Translations under genes and position numbers: made by a program
The notes under the pieces: generated by a model
The model's database searches: none
Told to the model about the DNA's origin: nothing
The model's input: the letters and a program-made list of their open reading frames with translations, nothing else
NCBI GenBank assembly: GCA_965238125.1
Contig: OZ250179.1
Location: forward strand, 558,001-622,000
Origin: UBA6623 sp965238125
GTDB lineage: Bacteria; Acidobacteriota; Terriglobia; Bryobacterales; UBA6623
Length of the DNA stretch: 64,000 nucleotides
Direction: 5' to 3'
Shown: in pieces, positions 52,332 to 60,872 of the stretch
How positions within the stretch are numbered: position 1 is the stretch's first letter
How the letters are laid out: each line of letters starts with the position of its first letter

Positions 52332-53891
52332 GCGATCCGTTTCGCCGGGGGCACTCTGGTTGTCGCGCGCCGGCCGTTTCCTGCTCGGTTTGCCGGCGGC
52401 GCGCGACTCCAACAGCAGATCGTTGCGTAGGGCGACCAGTTCCGGCTTGGCCGAACCCAGGTAGCCCTGCTTGATATATTCGTCAAGCAGCGGGATCAGC
52501 TCGCAGCGAAACCGTTGTTTCAGCTCGTCCTCATCCGCCGCTTTGTAAATAGGACTGCGCGGGCAGCAGTTCCAGGGCGTCGTCGGGAGCGTGCTCGAGG
52601 AACAAGTTGACGAGTCGGTCGAAGACCTGAAGGGCCGCCGGCAAACTCCATTGCTCGACGACCGAGCGATCCGGGCTGGTCGCTAGGAACGCAAAGCGCC
52701 GCCGGATCGCCAGGTCGATGGGCGGGGCTTGTCGGTCCGCGCTGTTCATCGTCGCCAGCACGTAGAGGTTTCCGGGATAGACCATCGTACGGCTTTCGTT
52801 GACCGGGTACGTCAATTCGATCTGCCGAGCCTGCTTGCCGTCCATCTCGTCCGCTTCAAATAAGTAGATCGCTTCACCAAAGACCCTCGCCAAGTCGGTG
52901 CGATGGATGTCTTCCAGCACGAGCAGGCAAGGTCGGCTCTGCGCCATCCGCATCGTGCGGGGCAACCAGCCGGGCCTTATGCGATAGCCCGATGTCTGTT
53001 GCTGTACATCGGGTTCGACGCCGACGATGAAGTCTTCGTAGGTGACACCGGGGTGAAACTGAACCACATTGCCGTTACCGCCGAAGAAATCCCGCACGAC
53101 TTGGCCGGCGAGGTGGCTCTTGCCTGTGCCGGGGGGCCCTTGAAGAATGACGAAACGCCTCCGGCGAAGCAAATCATAGACTTGCTCGGCATCGGTCGCG
53201 GGGAATAGTCCGGCGTGCAGCTCGGTTCGGAATTGGTTGTAGTCCCTGGCGGCGGCTTTTCGGATCTCCCAATCGCGTTCGTAGGCGTAAAGGTCAAGAA
53301 AACCCTGCACGACCTTTTCGGCCGCGGCGGCATTCTTCGGGACTTTCGCCATGCAATAGACCTGCCGGCCATGTCGCTCGAAGATCTCTTCGAAACCAGC
53401 GAAGCGGGCTCGGACGCTCGACGGGATTTCCTCGTTCAACTCGCCGCCGCTGATGCGACTCCAGACGGGCGTGCCGAGCAGGGCTGATCTTTCGGCGAGC
53501 GCGGCGGCACGGCGGTGCAGGCCGGGCCGGTCGAACCGTTGCTTGACGGGCCCGAGGCCCGCGCCGCCTACGACGAAGGCCATCAACGTTCCGGCAACGT
53601 TCCGGCCTCGCCGGCCGGCATCCAGACAACGCTGATGCCGCTAAAGGCGCCGCTGGTGGCGTTATCGGGGTGGATCAATCCGCCGAAGGGGACGTCCATG
53701 CCGGTGTTCTTGCCCGGCGAGGTCAAACCCTCGCGGATGACGCGGCTCTTGGATCGAGGGCCCGGTTTCGCCAGATGTCGCTCAGCATAGCGCTTGTCGA
53801 ACAGCGGCTGGATCAGTTTCGCAAAGGTCTTGGATGCGCCGGGACTGCCTTGCCCAATCGCTTTGGCAAGGTTAACCATCGGGTCGGACAT
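52218..53891 (-). pseudogene. McrB-like AAA+ GTPase gene, two frameshifts
   Basis: Reading from the right: frame 1 has MSDPMVNLAKAIGQGSPGAS and then KNTGMDVPFGGLIHPDNATS, broken at an 11-bp tandem duplication (53584-53605). Frame 2 carries the motor: FVILQGPPGTGKSHLAGQVV (Walker A), FHPGVTYEDFIVGVEPD, CLLVLEDIHRTDLARVFGE (Walker B) and LATMNSADRQAPPIDLAIRR. It breaks near 52550 by one base; frame 3 resumes with KAADEDELKQRFRCELIPLL and DEYIKQGYLGSAKPEL, the usual end of such proteins. It would be about 520 aa. McrB-type GTPases serve methyl-dependent restriction with an McrC nuclease, but no mcrC lies here. Decayed or assembly-damaged. Confidence 0.8.
53584..53605. repeat. 11-bp perfect tandem duplication inside the McrB-like gene
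   Basis: CAACGTTCCGG occurs twice in direct succession. Eleven extra bases shift the frame; removing one unit joins GEAGTL to MAFVVGG without a gap. Slipped-strand origin fits. Confidence 0.9.
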
Positions 53892-54109
53892 AAAGTTGTT
53901 TCTCTCTTCCGCGTGGTCCGTTCGCCCAAAGGGGGGGAGTGTGAACTGTGGATGATTTTACACCGAAAGTGGGATTTCCGCGGTAGGTTGGAGACCCAAG
54001 GGTACTCGGTGATTGCGCCTACCGAGCGTGGCATTTCGCGGCCGGTGTCGCTGTCACGAGGTGCTTCCGCTCTAGAACCGGTGGGTGCCGGCCGCAACGG
54101 ATTTCACGC

Positions 54110-54139
54110 TTGCACCGTGCTTTGGCGCTCCCCTATCAT
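54110..54139 (+). promoter_or_regulatory. guaB promoter, close to the start codon
   Basis: TTGCAC, 18-nt spacer, TATCAT. The -10 ends 5 nt before the guaB ATG, and no ribosome binding site is seen, so the transcript may be leaderless. ATG at 54141 (out of frame) and 54145 (in frame) overlap here. Confidence 0.4.
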
Positions 54140-54144
54140 GATGT

Positions 54145-55605
54145 ATGCTTAACTCTTCTGTCCCCGAAGCGCTCACCTTCGACGACGTCCTTCTGCTTCC
54201 CGCTTATAGTTCGATCCTGCCGGCCGACGCGGATACGCGTACCTGCTTGACGCGACGCATCGGCCTCAACATTCCTATTGTCAGCGCCGCGATGGATACG
54301 GTGACCGAGTCACGTCTGGCGATCGCGCTGGCCCGCCAGGGGGGGCTGGGGTTCATTCACCGCAACATGCCGGTCGAACGGCAGGCCGAAGAAGTCGATC
54401 GCGTGAAGCGCAGTGAGAGCGGCATGATCGTCGACCCGATCACGATGGCGCCGGAGGCGAAGATTCACGAAGCCTTGGCGCTGATGGAACGTTATCGCAT
54501 CTCGGGAGTTCCGATCACCGAAGGCGGCAAGTTGGTGGGGATCCTTACCAACCGTGACCTACGTTTCGAGACGCGCCATGAACTGCCGATTTCAGAGGTG
54601 ATGACCAAGGAGAACCTTGTCACCGTGCCGGTCGGCACGACTCTCGACGAGGCCGAAAAGATCCTCCAACGGCACCGCATCGAGAAGTTGCTGGTGGTGG
54701 ATGAAGACTACCTTCTTAAAGGGCTGATCACAGTCAAGGACATTCAGAAGAAGCTCGATTACCCCAGCGCCGCGAAGGATGATCACGGGCGCTTGCTGGT
54801 CGGCGGAGCGGTGGGTGCGACGGGTGATTTTCTGGAACGGGCGCAAGCGCTCTTCGCCAAGAGCGTGGATGTGCTGACGGTCGACACGGCGCATGCCGAC
54901 ACGAGCCGTGTGCACGACGCCGTCAAGGTCTTGCGCAAGGCTCTTCCGCAGGTCGACTTGATCGCCGGCAACGTCGCCGTGGGAGACGCCGTCAAGGATT
55001 TGATCGCGCTGGGGGTCGACGCGGTCAAGGTCGGCATCGGGCCGGGCTCGATCTGCACGACGCGCATTATCTCGGGCGCGGGTGTGCCGCAGATCAGTGC
55101 GGTGGCCGAGTGCGCCGAGGCGGCACGCGTCTCCGGTGTTCCCATCATTTCCGACGGCGGGGTCAAATATTCCGGCGACATCACAAAAGCCCTGGCCGCC
55201 GGCGCGGACTCCGTGATGATCGGCAGCCTACTTGCCGGCACCGAGGAGAGCCCCGGTGAAACGGTGCTCTATCAAGGCCGCACCTACAAGTCCTATCGCG
55301 GCATGGGATCACTGGGTGCGCTGGCCGAGGGCGGCCGAGACCGTTATTCGCAAGAGTCCTCGAGCGGAAAACTCGTGCCTGAAGGCGTCGAGGGGCGCGT
55401 CCCTTATAAGGGGGTGCTGAGCGATTTGATTCACCAGCTCAAGGGCGGCATCCAGGCCGGTATGGGCTATTGCGGCTGTGCCACGATCAACGAGCTCAAG
55501 GAAAAGACTCGCTTCGTACGCATCTCCTCGGCGGGATTGCGGGAAGCGCACGTCCACGACGTACTGATTACGCGGGAAGCGCCGAATTATCAGGTCGAGC
55601 GCTAA
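54145..55605 (+). CDS. guaB: IMP dehydrogenase
   Basis: 486-aa enzyme oxidising IMP to XMP, the committed step to GTP. N-terminal barrel start EALTFDDVLLLPAYSSILP; two CBS domains between about 95 and 205 (ITMAPEAKIHEALALMERY, SEVMTKENLVTVPVGTTL); catalytic loop GIGPGSICTTRIISG with the active-site Cys; mobile flap with YRGMGSLGAL; C-terminal GMGYCGCATINEL. All expected parts are present. guaA is not adjacent. The stop lies in a 17-bp tandem duplication. Confidence 0.97.
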   Translation: MLNSSVPEALTFDDVLLLPAYSSILPADADTRTCLTRRIGLNIPIVSAAMDTVTESRLAIALARQGGLGFIHRNMPVERQAEEVDRVKRSESGMIVDPITMAPEAKIHEALALMERYRISGVPITEGGKLVGILTNRDLRFETRHELPISEVMTKENLVTVPVGTTLDEAEKILQRHRIEKLLVVDEDYLLKGLITVKDIQKKLDYPSAAKDDHGRLLVGGAVGATGDFLERAQALFAKSVDVLTVDTAHADTSRVHDAVKVLRKALPQVDLIAGNVAVGDAVKDLIALGVDAVKVGIGPGSICTTRIISGAGVPQISAVAECAEAARVSGVPIISDGGVKYSGDITKALAAGADSVMIGSLLAGTEESPGETVLYQGRTYKSYRGMGSLGALAEGGRDRYSQESSSGKLVPEGVEGRVPYKGVLSDLIHQLKGGIQAGMGYCGCATINELKEKTRFVRISSAGLREAHVHDVLITREAPNYQVER

Positions 55606-55630
55606 GGCAGGTTGAGCGCTAAGGCAGGTT
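55597..55630. repeat. 17-bp tandem duplication over the guaB stop codon
   Basis: GAGCGCTAAGGCAGGTT twice in succession, the first unit containing the guaB stop (TAA). A third partial unit follows. It leaves the protein unchanged. Confidence 0.9.
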
Positions 55631-55702
55631 GAGCGGTAGGGGTCCGTTAAAGAATCGGCGCCAACCAGCGACAGCGTCAGGCCGGTTCGGTGCCTGCGCT
55701 GC

Positions 55703-56113
55703 CTATAGCATCTCAATGAGTTCCCTGAGGCTCCGAACGATTTGTCCGCGCCCGTCCTGAAAATAGACTCCGATTTGTGCGATCAGCGAGTACGCTAGTG
55801 CAAACTGCGCTACAGCATAGCCTGCGATCGTGAATTGGCTGATGCTCACCGCCCCAAGCCCGAACTGGGACAGAGTGAAAATGCCGCAGGCAAACTGTCC
55901 GATGGCAACCACACCCTTGGCGGGGACGGGGCGCCCGGTTGATCGGTATTTGAAAGAGATGTGTAGCCAGGGTATGCCGAAAAATGTTGCTTTGGATTTG
56001 TACTCAAACCCCGGTCCGTCCCATTTCTCTCGCGCGGGGAAGGGCGCGCCGCATTGAGGGCAGGCCATGGCTTGCTCGGAAATTTCGTGTTGGCACTCTC
56101 GACAGGGTCTCAT
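55703..56113 (-). CDS. zinc-ribbon protein with hydrophobic QF repeats
   Basis: 136 aa from MRPCRECQ; a start 21 nt upstream is possible. N-terminal zinc ribbon C-x2-C ... C-x2-C (RPCRECQHEISEQAMACPQC). A middle part (KATFFGIPWLHISFKY) leads into a periodic stretch AIGQFACGIFTLSQFGLGAV then SISQFTIAGYAVAQFALAY, in which QF recurs roughly every eight to ten residues with Gly between. The pattern suggests a short beta-helix or a membrane-inserted hairpin. Function unknown. Same strand as the rsgA remnant, after a 150-bp gap. Confidence 0.7.
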   Translation of the reverse strand: MRPCRECQHEISEQAMACPQCGAPFPAREKWDGPGFEYKSKATFFGIPWLHISFKYRSTGRPVPAKGVVAIGQFACGIFTLSQFGLGAVSISQFTIAGYAVAQFALAYSLIAQIGVYFQDGRGQIVRSLRELIEML

Positions 56114-56287
56114 ACGGAAATTTCCGGTTGGCACGTAGTAGACCGTGCTTCAGTCCGGACAAAAATAGCGTAACCGACTCACGGCCGCGAAGCAACGTTT
56201 TTCGCAGTGCGGCCGCACTGCGCAAAGCGACGGGCCGACCGCGAGCGATCGGACTATCCTCGGGCCTCCTATGGAATTTTCGGCCGA

Positions 56288-56930
56288 TCAACGCCTCTTT
56301 GGGACATTGCGGATCATCTTGTGCAACCGCTTGTCTTGCCGCTTTTTCAGCAGCGCGGCTTGCTCGTCGACCTTCCTTTCGAGAAACGCCTGTTCAAGCT
56401 GGAGCTTGCGGTAGGCGGCGAGCCGCTCGGGGCTGATTCGGCCCTGCTTGACCGCGGCGTCGATCTCACAGCCCGGTTCGCCTTGGTGGCGACAATCCCG
56501 AAAACGGCACAATCTCGCCGCCGAGGCAATCTCGGGGAAAGCCCCGCCGACCCCGGCCGCGGAACTCCAGGGCTGAATCTCGCGGATCCCCGGCATGTCC
56601 AACAGCAGCCGGCCCTCGGGCGTCAAGAGCAGTTCCCGACGTGTCGTCGTATGGCGGCCTTTGTGGTCGGCTTCCCGCACCGCGCCGATCTCCATGTAGT
56701 CTTCGCCGAGCAGCCGGTTCACGAGGGTCTACTTCCCGACTCCCGAGGGACCCGCGAAAGCGACTGTCGACCCCGGCTCGAGGTAAAGCGACAAGGCCTC
56801 GATCCCGGTTCCCGACCGGGCGCTGACGACCAGAGTCGGAGCTCCGGCGGCCGCGGCCCGTGCGCGATCGAGCGCCTCGGCGGGCCGGGCGGGAGCTTCC
56901 TGACGCCCTTTCAGGGCTCGCCGGGATGGG
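56288..56930 (-). pseudogene. rsgA: rsgA remnant: no N-terminal domain, amber codon in the P-loop
   Basis: RsgA is the small-subunit ribosome assembly GTPase. The frame carries VVSARSGTGIEALSLYLEPG, the P-loop AFAGPSGVGK, then TAG (56729-56731 on the complement) exactly where Ser of GKST should be, and TLVNRLLGEDYMEIGAVRE. Switch part GRHTTTRRELLLTPEGRLLL, DMPGIREIQPW, and the zinc motif CRFRDCRHQGEPGC all follow in frame. The OB-fold N-terminal half is missing: coding is lost where a dispersed repeat (56889-56998) begins. Two independent lesions mark a pseudogene; a functional copy may exist elsewhere. Confidence 0.85.
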
Positions 56931-56998
56931 GGATTCTACCCAGGGTTCCGCCTTTGGCTCCACCCTGGGCTAAGGCTCCCGCCGCCGCTTCGCGGCTG
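56889..56998. repeat. dispersed triple-hairpin repeat, copy 2
   Basis: Same order of elements as the copies at 13072 and 59061: GCCCTTTCAGGGC hairpin, CCCAGGG ... CCCTGGG hairpin, GCCGCTTCGCGGC hairpin. It adjoins the rsgA remnant at the point where the N-terminal half should begin. Confidence 0.85.
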
Positions 56999-57078
56999 TG
57001 GAGACTGGCGGCTTCACGGCTTTCAATGTAATGCTCCATACACTCACCCCTCGCGGCAGCGCAACGTTGCCAACCGCG

Positions 57079-58809
57079 TCATTCCACCCGCGCAAACGGC
57101 ACCCCGGCGACACGAAACAGAGAGGCGTCGAGCCCGACAACCTCGCCGGAAGCGTTGCGCCGAAACGTGAGCAAGCGGTTGTCGAATGCTCGGCGAACCG
57201 CCGGCGTGAACTGGTCGCGAACGACAGGCGACAGGCGTTCCCAGCGGCGGCTGTTCACGCGCAGCCAAAGGCTCCCGGCGTCGACCTTGATGCGGTAGGT
57301 GGCCGTCAGTTCTTCGCTGAAGTAGCGGCCGGTGAACTGTTCCAACCGGACGGCAGCGGGCTCGACCAACTCGACCGGGATGAGTTTCTGGGAGCCTTTC
57401 GGCCACTTGAGCGTAAGGGTATAGCGCTTGGTTGGGTTTTCTCGGGCAAAGAGGAAGGAGTTGTGATCGATCGGGGACCCCGAAGGCCGAAAGTGCGTGG
57501 CGCTGACGGGGCGCAGATCGAAAGTCTTGCCTCGATGATCGGTCCAGCGCAACGTTCCGGCCTCCAACTCGATCCGCGAAATCGCGCCCTGCGGCCCCAT
57601 GCGATAGGCGCCGACCTTGTCCGCCAGGTCGGCACTGGGCAGCTCGACGAACTCGACCGCGTCGGGTTTCGGACTGTGTTCTTCGGGCACGGGTTCGAAG
57701 TCGTCGGCGAGGTAGATGTCGGCGATTCGGCGAGTCATTTGTGTCGCGTCAATCTCGGTATTGTTCACGAGACACACGACGGAGAACCTCCGCTCGGGGA
57801 AGCGTGTCATCGCGGCGCGAAACCCGGGCATGCCCCCGGTGAACTGGATGCGTTTGAGGCCGCGGTATTCGCCGGTTGGTTGACTGTCGAGCACTTTGCG
57901 GTTGTCGAGCACCGTTCCTTCATGGATGAGTTCGTCGAGATAGCGGCCGCGCGGCAGCTTGTTGTCGTCGAAGTTCACCAGCCACGTCGCCAATTCAGCC
58001 ACGCTGGTCTTGAGTCCCCAACCGCCGTGGACCGAGGCATTCATGGACCACAGCAGCCAGTCCCCTTGAGGTCCCCGGTGGTGACCCGCGGCGCTGTGCT
58101 TCACCGGGCGTGCCGGATCCTCGGTGTAGTGGGTGCGGGACATCCCCAGGGGTCCGAAAAGCTCGTCGCGGGCGAAGGCGGCCGGGGTTTTCCCGGTCAC
58201 GCGCTCAATCATCAGCCCCAGCAGAAAAAAATCGCCGCTGCCGTAAAGAAACTCTTCGCCCGGTTCAAACGGGAAGGTCTTTTGCTTGGCGTAAAGCGCC
58301 AGCAGATCGTCTTTCGTATAAGGGCTCTCAATCGGCTCGGACGACCAACCCGCCAGTTGCACAATGTGCCATTGCGCCCATACGCCTGTGCGACAACGCA
58401 GCAAGTGCCGAATGCGGATCGGCGGGTCGACCTTCTGTAGCTCGGGAAGGTATTTGCGAATGTCGTCGTCCGGCGCGATTTTTTCCTCGTCCATGAGCCG
58501 GGCAACCAAAGCGCTCATGAACGATTTGCTCATCGATCCGACTTCGAAAAGCGTATCGGGCGTGTTCGGCACTTCGTAGCCGAGGTGCGAGGACCCGAAG
58601 GCGTTGGCGTGAATCAGTTTTCCATCGCGAACAATCGCGATCGCGGCGCCGGGGGAATCCGGGCGGTCCCACTTTGCAAACAGCGCGTCGGCCTGCTCGG
58701 ACAGCGAATCACCCCGAGCCGGCGCCGTGATCATAACCGCCGTCAGCGCGAGACGCGCGAGCAGGGGAACAGTCAACCAATTGCGTTCGGGGAAAAGCGC
58801 ACCGCGCAT
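57079..58809 (-). CDS. exported serine hydrolase (class C beta-lactamase family)
   Basis: 576 aa from the ATG that follows AGGAAA. Signal peptide (VPLLARLALTAVMITAPARG). The beta-lactamase/D-Ala-D-Ala carboxypeptidase-like domain has S92-M-S-K95 (EVGSMSKSFMSALVARL) and a YGSG motif in the YxN position (EEFLYGSGDFFLLGL). HGGWGLKTSVAELATWLV and RIQFTGGMPGFRAAM are further family stretches. A C-terminal region with lipocalin-like beta sequence (YFSEELTATYRIKVDAGSLW) covers the last 200 residues. Likely an esterase or peptidase in the periplasm; no resistance role is implied. Confidence 0.88.
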   Translation of the reverse strand: MRGALFPERNWLTVPLLARLALTAVMITAPARGDSLSEQADALFAKWDRPDSPGAAIAIVRDGKLIHANAFGSSHLGYEVPNTPDTLFEVGSMSKSFMSALVARLMDEEKIAPDDDIRKYLPELQKVDPPIRIRHLLRCRTGVWAQWHIVQLAGWSSEPIESPYTKDDLLALYAKQKTFPFEPGEEFLYGSGDFFLLGLMIERVTGKTPAAFARDELFGPLGMSRTHYTEDPARPVKHSAAGHHRGPQGDWLLWSMNASVHGGWGLKTSVAELATWLVNFDDNKLPRGRYLDELIHEGTVLDNRKVLDSQPTGEYRGLKRIQFTGGMPGFRAAMTRFPERRFSVVCLVNNTEIDATQMTRRIADIYLADDFEPVPEEHSPKPDAVEFVELPSADLADKVGAYRMGPQGAISRIELEAGTLRWTDHRGKTFDLRPVSATHFRPSGSPIDHNSFLFARENPTKRYTLTLKWPKGSQKLIPVELVEPAAVRLEQFTGRYFSEELTATYRIKVDAGSLWLRVNSRRWERLSPVVRDQFTPAVRRAFDNRLLTFRRNASGEVVGLDASLFRVAGVPFARVE

Positions 58810-59333
58810 ATCAAATTTCCTTAGCCGGCCGACCACGAACATGAGCGGCACTGCCGGAGGCCATACACGCGGATTGCGCTGCTTTGATCCGGCGATACGA
58901 ACCGATGAATCGGTTCGCGGCAAGCGTGGACGCTCACGCCACGTCGGGGGCTTCGGCATCGAGGACGATTTCGGGGCCATTTTCGGAGGAGTCCGTTTCT
59001 ATGAATCTGCGGATTCATAATACCGCCATGAAAATGGACGGCGGCGGGCCGAGGGGTTGGGCGGGAGCTTCCCGCCGCCCTTTCAGGGCTCGCCGGGATA
59101 GGGGATTCTACCCAGGGTTCCGCCGTTCCGGCTCCACCCTGAGCTATATTCCCGCCGCCGCTTCGCGGCTCAGGGTGTTCAAGGTCTTGCCGGACATCAA
59201 CGTAATGCACAATGATCTCGAAGGCTATTTTCGGAAGAGACATCTTGGGCTTGGGGTTTTTGGGGTTTGGCGAATGGAGACAAGCTGAACGCTTGTCTCA
59301 ACTTTGGGCGGGGACAAACGCGAGTGTTTGTCG
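58810..59333. repeat. non-coding gap with dispersed repeat copy 3 and a palindrome
   Basis: No gene identified. It contains ATGAATC-tgcg-GATTCAT (59001-59018), the third copy of the triple-hairpin repeat (59061-59170), and two neighbouring hairpins, GACAAGC/GCTTGTC (59279-59297) and GACAAAC/GTTTGTC (59313-59332). The second kind recurs at 60708-60729. Confidence 0.65.
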
Positions 59334-60251
59334 CTACTTCATGTCGCCGCCGCGTGAGTTTTTGCCGCTGCCGAGCAGTGCGTGTGACCGCGGCAGTCGA
59401 TTTTTGTGATTCAGCGGCTCGATGTGCTTCTCTGTTGAGTTTGTCGGGGCGCTCAGAGATAGGCCTAACTCGTTGCTGAATCGACAGTTATCTTGATTGT
59501 TTGGTTCGTTTCGCGGTTTTTCGTTTGGGGGGCCGGCGGGACGGAACCCGATGTTGTGCCGGGGTGCTCGGTCGGCGTTTTCCCGCACGGCGATAGGGGC
59601 CGGTTGAGGGTGGTCGACCGACGTGAGGGTGGAACCGACTCCTCGGCGCGGCGCACTTGGGCGCGAGGACGGCGCTTGAGTGGGGACGTAGCGTCCGGGT
59701 CGGGGGTCGATGTTGTAGTTTTCTTGCGCTTCGCGCGCCTCGCGCTCCTCGCGGTCTTTGCGCTCCTCGCGGCGGATGTCGATCATGAGCTCGACGGCGC
59801 GGTAGAAACGGCGGCCGAGATGGCCGTCATAGCGGGCGAGATTGTTGAGGAGTTTCGTTCGGGTGAGCATGGCTCGGCCTAGGATCCGGGTTTGGGCGGG
59901 GCGGTCGTCGGGGTAGGGGCCGGTGTCGTTGTCGAAGCGGCGGGTGTTCTCCATGCCGGCGGTGATGACGGCGGTTTCGATGCGGGAGAGGCGTTGCATT
60001 CTCCACCTGGCGTCGGCGATTTGACGGACGATTTCCTTCTCGACGCGGTTTCTGGGGAGATAGGTCTCCTCGAGAGCGACGAGGTGCCGGTCGAAGTCGG
60101 CGGGGTCCTCGCCGGGTAGGACGGCGTCTTGAGCAAGCAAGCCGTGCTTGAGAGCGTTTTTCGAAGCTCGGGATTTTCCGCCGCTCGTGCGGGGCCCGGT
60201 GGATTTTTTCGCATTTTCGCGATTGGCGTTCAACTTTTTTTCAGAGGTCAT
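59334..60251 (-). CDS. conserved hypothetical (KKSTGPRT family)
   Basis: 305 aa. The N-terminus NANRENAKKSTGPRTSGGK and ALKHGLLAQDAVLPGEDPAD is shared by many proteins of unknown role in Acidobacteriota and related soil bacteria. A helical region follows (EKEIVRQIADARWRMQRLSR). The second half is low-complexity, rich in Pro, Arg and Asn, probably disordered. No catalytic residues. Alone on the minus strand. Such genes often occur in many copies per genome. Confidence 0.75.
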   Translation of the reverse strand: MTSEKKLNANRENAKKSTGPRTSGGKSRASKNALKHGLLAQDAVLPGEDPADFDRHLVALEETYLPRNRVEKEIVRQIADARWRMQRLSRIETAVITAGMENTRRFDNDTGPYPDDRPAQTRILGRAMLTRTKLLNNLARYDGHLGRRFYRAVELMIDIRREERKDREEREAREAQENYNIDPRPGRYVPTQAPSSRPSAPRRGVGSTLTSVDHPQPAPIAVRENADRAPRHNIGFRPAGPPNEKPRNEPNNQDNCRFSNELGLSLSAPTNSTEKHIEPLNHKNRLPRSHALLGSGKNSRGGDMK

Positions 60252-60872
60252 TCTGTCTACCTTATCTTGGCGGATTCCGCCATTACCAGGATAAGGAGAG
60301 GTTGGGGGTTTGGCAGGGGTTGGATTTTGTAAGTTGTTGATTTGATTGGGGAAATTTTTTTAAAAGTGGCGTGACTGGGTTTCGTGTTGCCGGGGTACGT
60401 GAACCGTGAGCCGTGAGCCGAGGGGACCGGCCGCCGGCGGCCGGTGTTTTGAGCCCGCCCCAGGCCCCCGAACGAACGGCGGGGCCGGTCGTTCGCCCGA
60501 GGGAGAATTGGTTTGTTTTGTGTCCCTGGGCTTGCGCCCAGGGCCGGCATTAGGTCGAGGGGCTGGGTGGGTGGCGAGAGGGGGTGAACGGGTTGAGGAT
60601 GGGTGCGGCGGGCGACATGACCGATCGGGGTGGCCGGGCAGGCCTGGAGACCTGCCCCACTGGGAGCGCCCGCGACCCTGGGGTAGGTTGAGTGGTTCCG
60701 GGGTTGACGACAAACTGGAGTGTTTGTCGGAACCGGGGCTTGGACCGGCATGGGTGCCGGCGCAACTGGGGGCGGTCGTTCGGTTGGTGGTCTCGCCGCC
60801 GGCCTGCCGCCTTTCGCATTCCGAAGCGGTCAGCGACAATGGGCGTCAGGACGCAGCTGCGAAGAGTAGCGA
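60252..60872. repeat. gap with short palindromes upstream of cobT
   Basis: No gene. Holds CCCTGGGCTTGCGCCCAGGG (60523-60542), GGGCAGG/CCTGCCC (60636-60657) and CGACAAAC/GTTTGTCG (60708-60729). No cobalamin riboswitch motif is seen. Confidence 0.6.

Noticed and set aside
58821..59243. Minus-strand frame starting MSLPKIAFEIIVHYVDV
   Set aside because: It runs through a dispersed repeat copy and palindromes; no family, no ribosome binding site.
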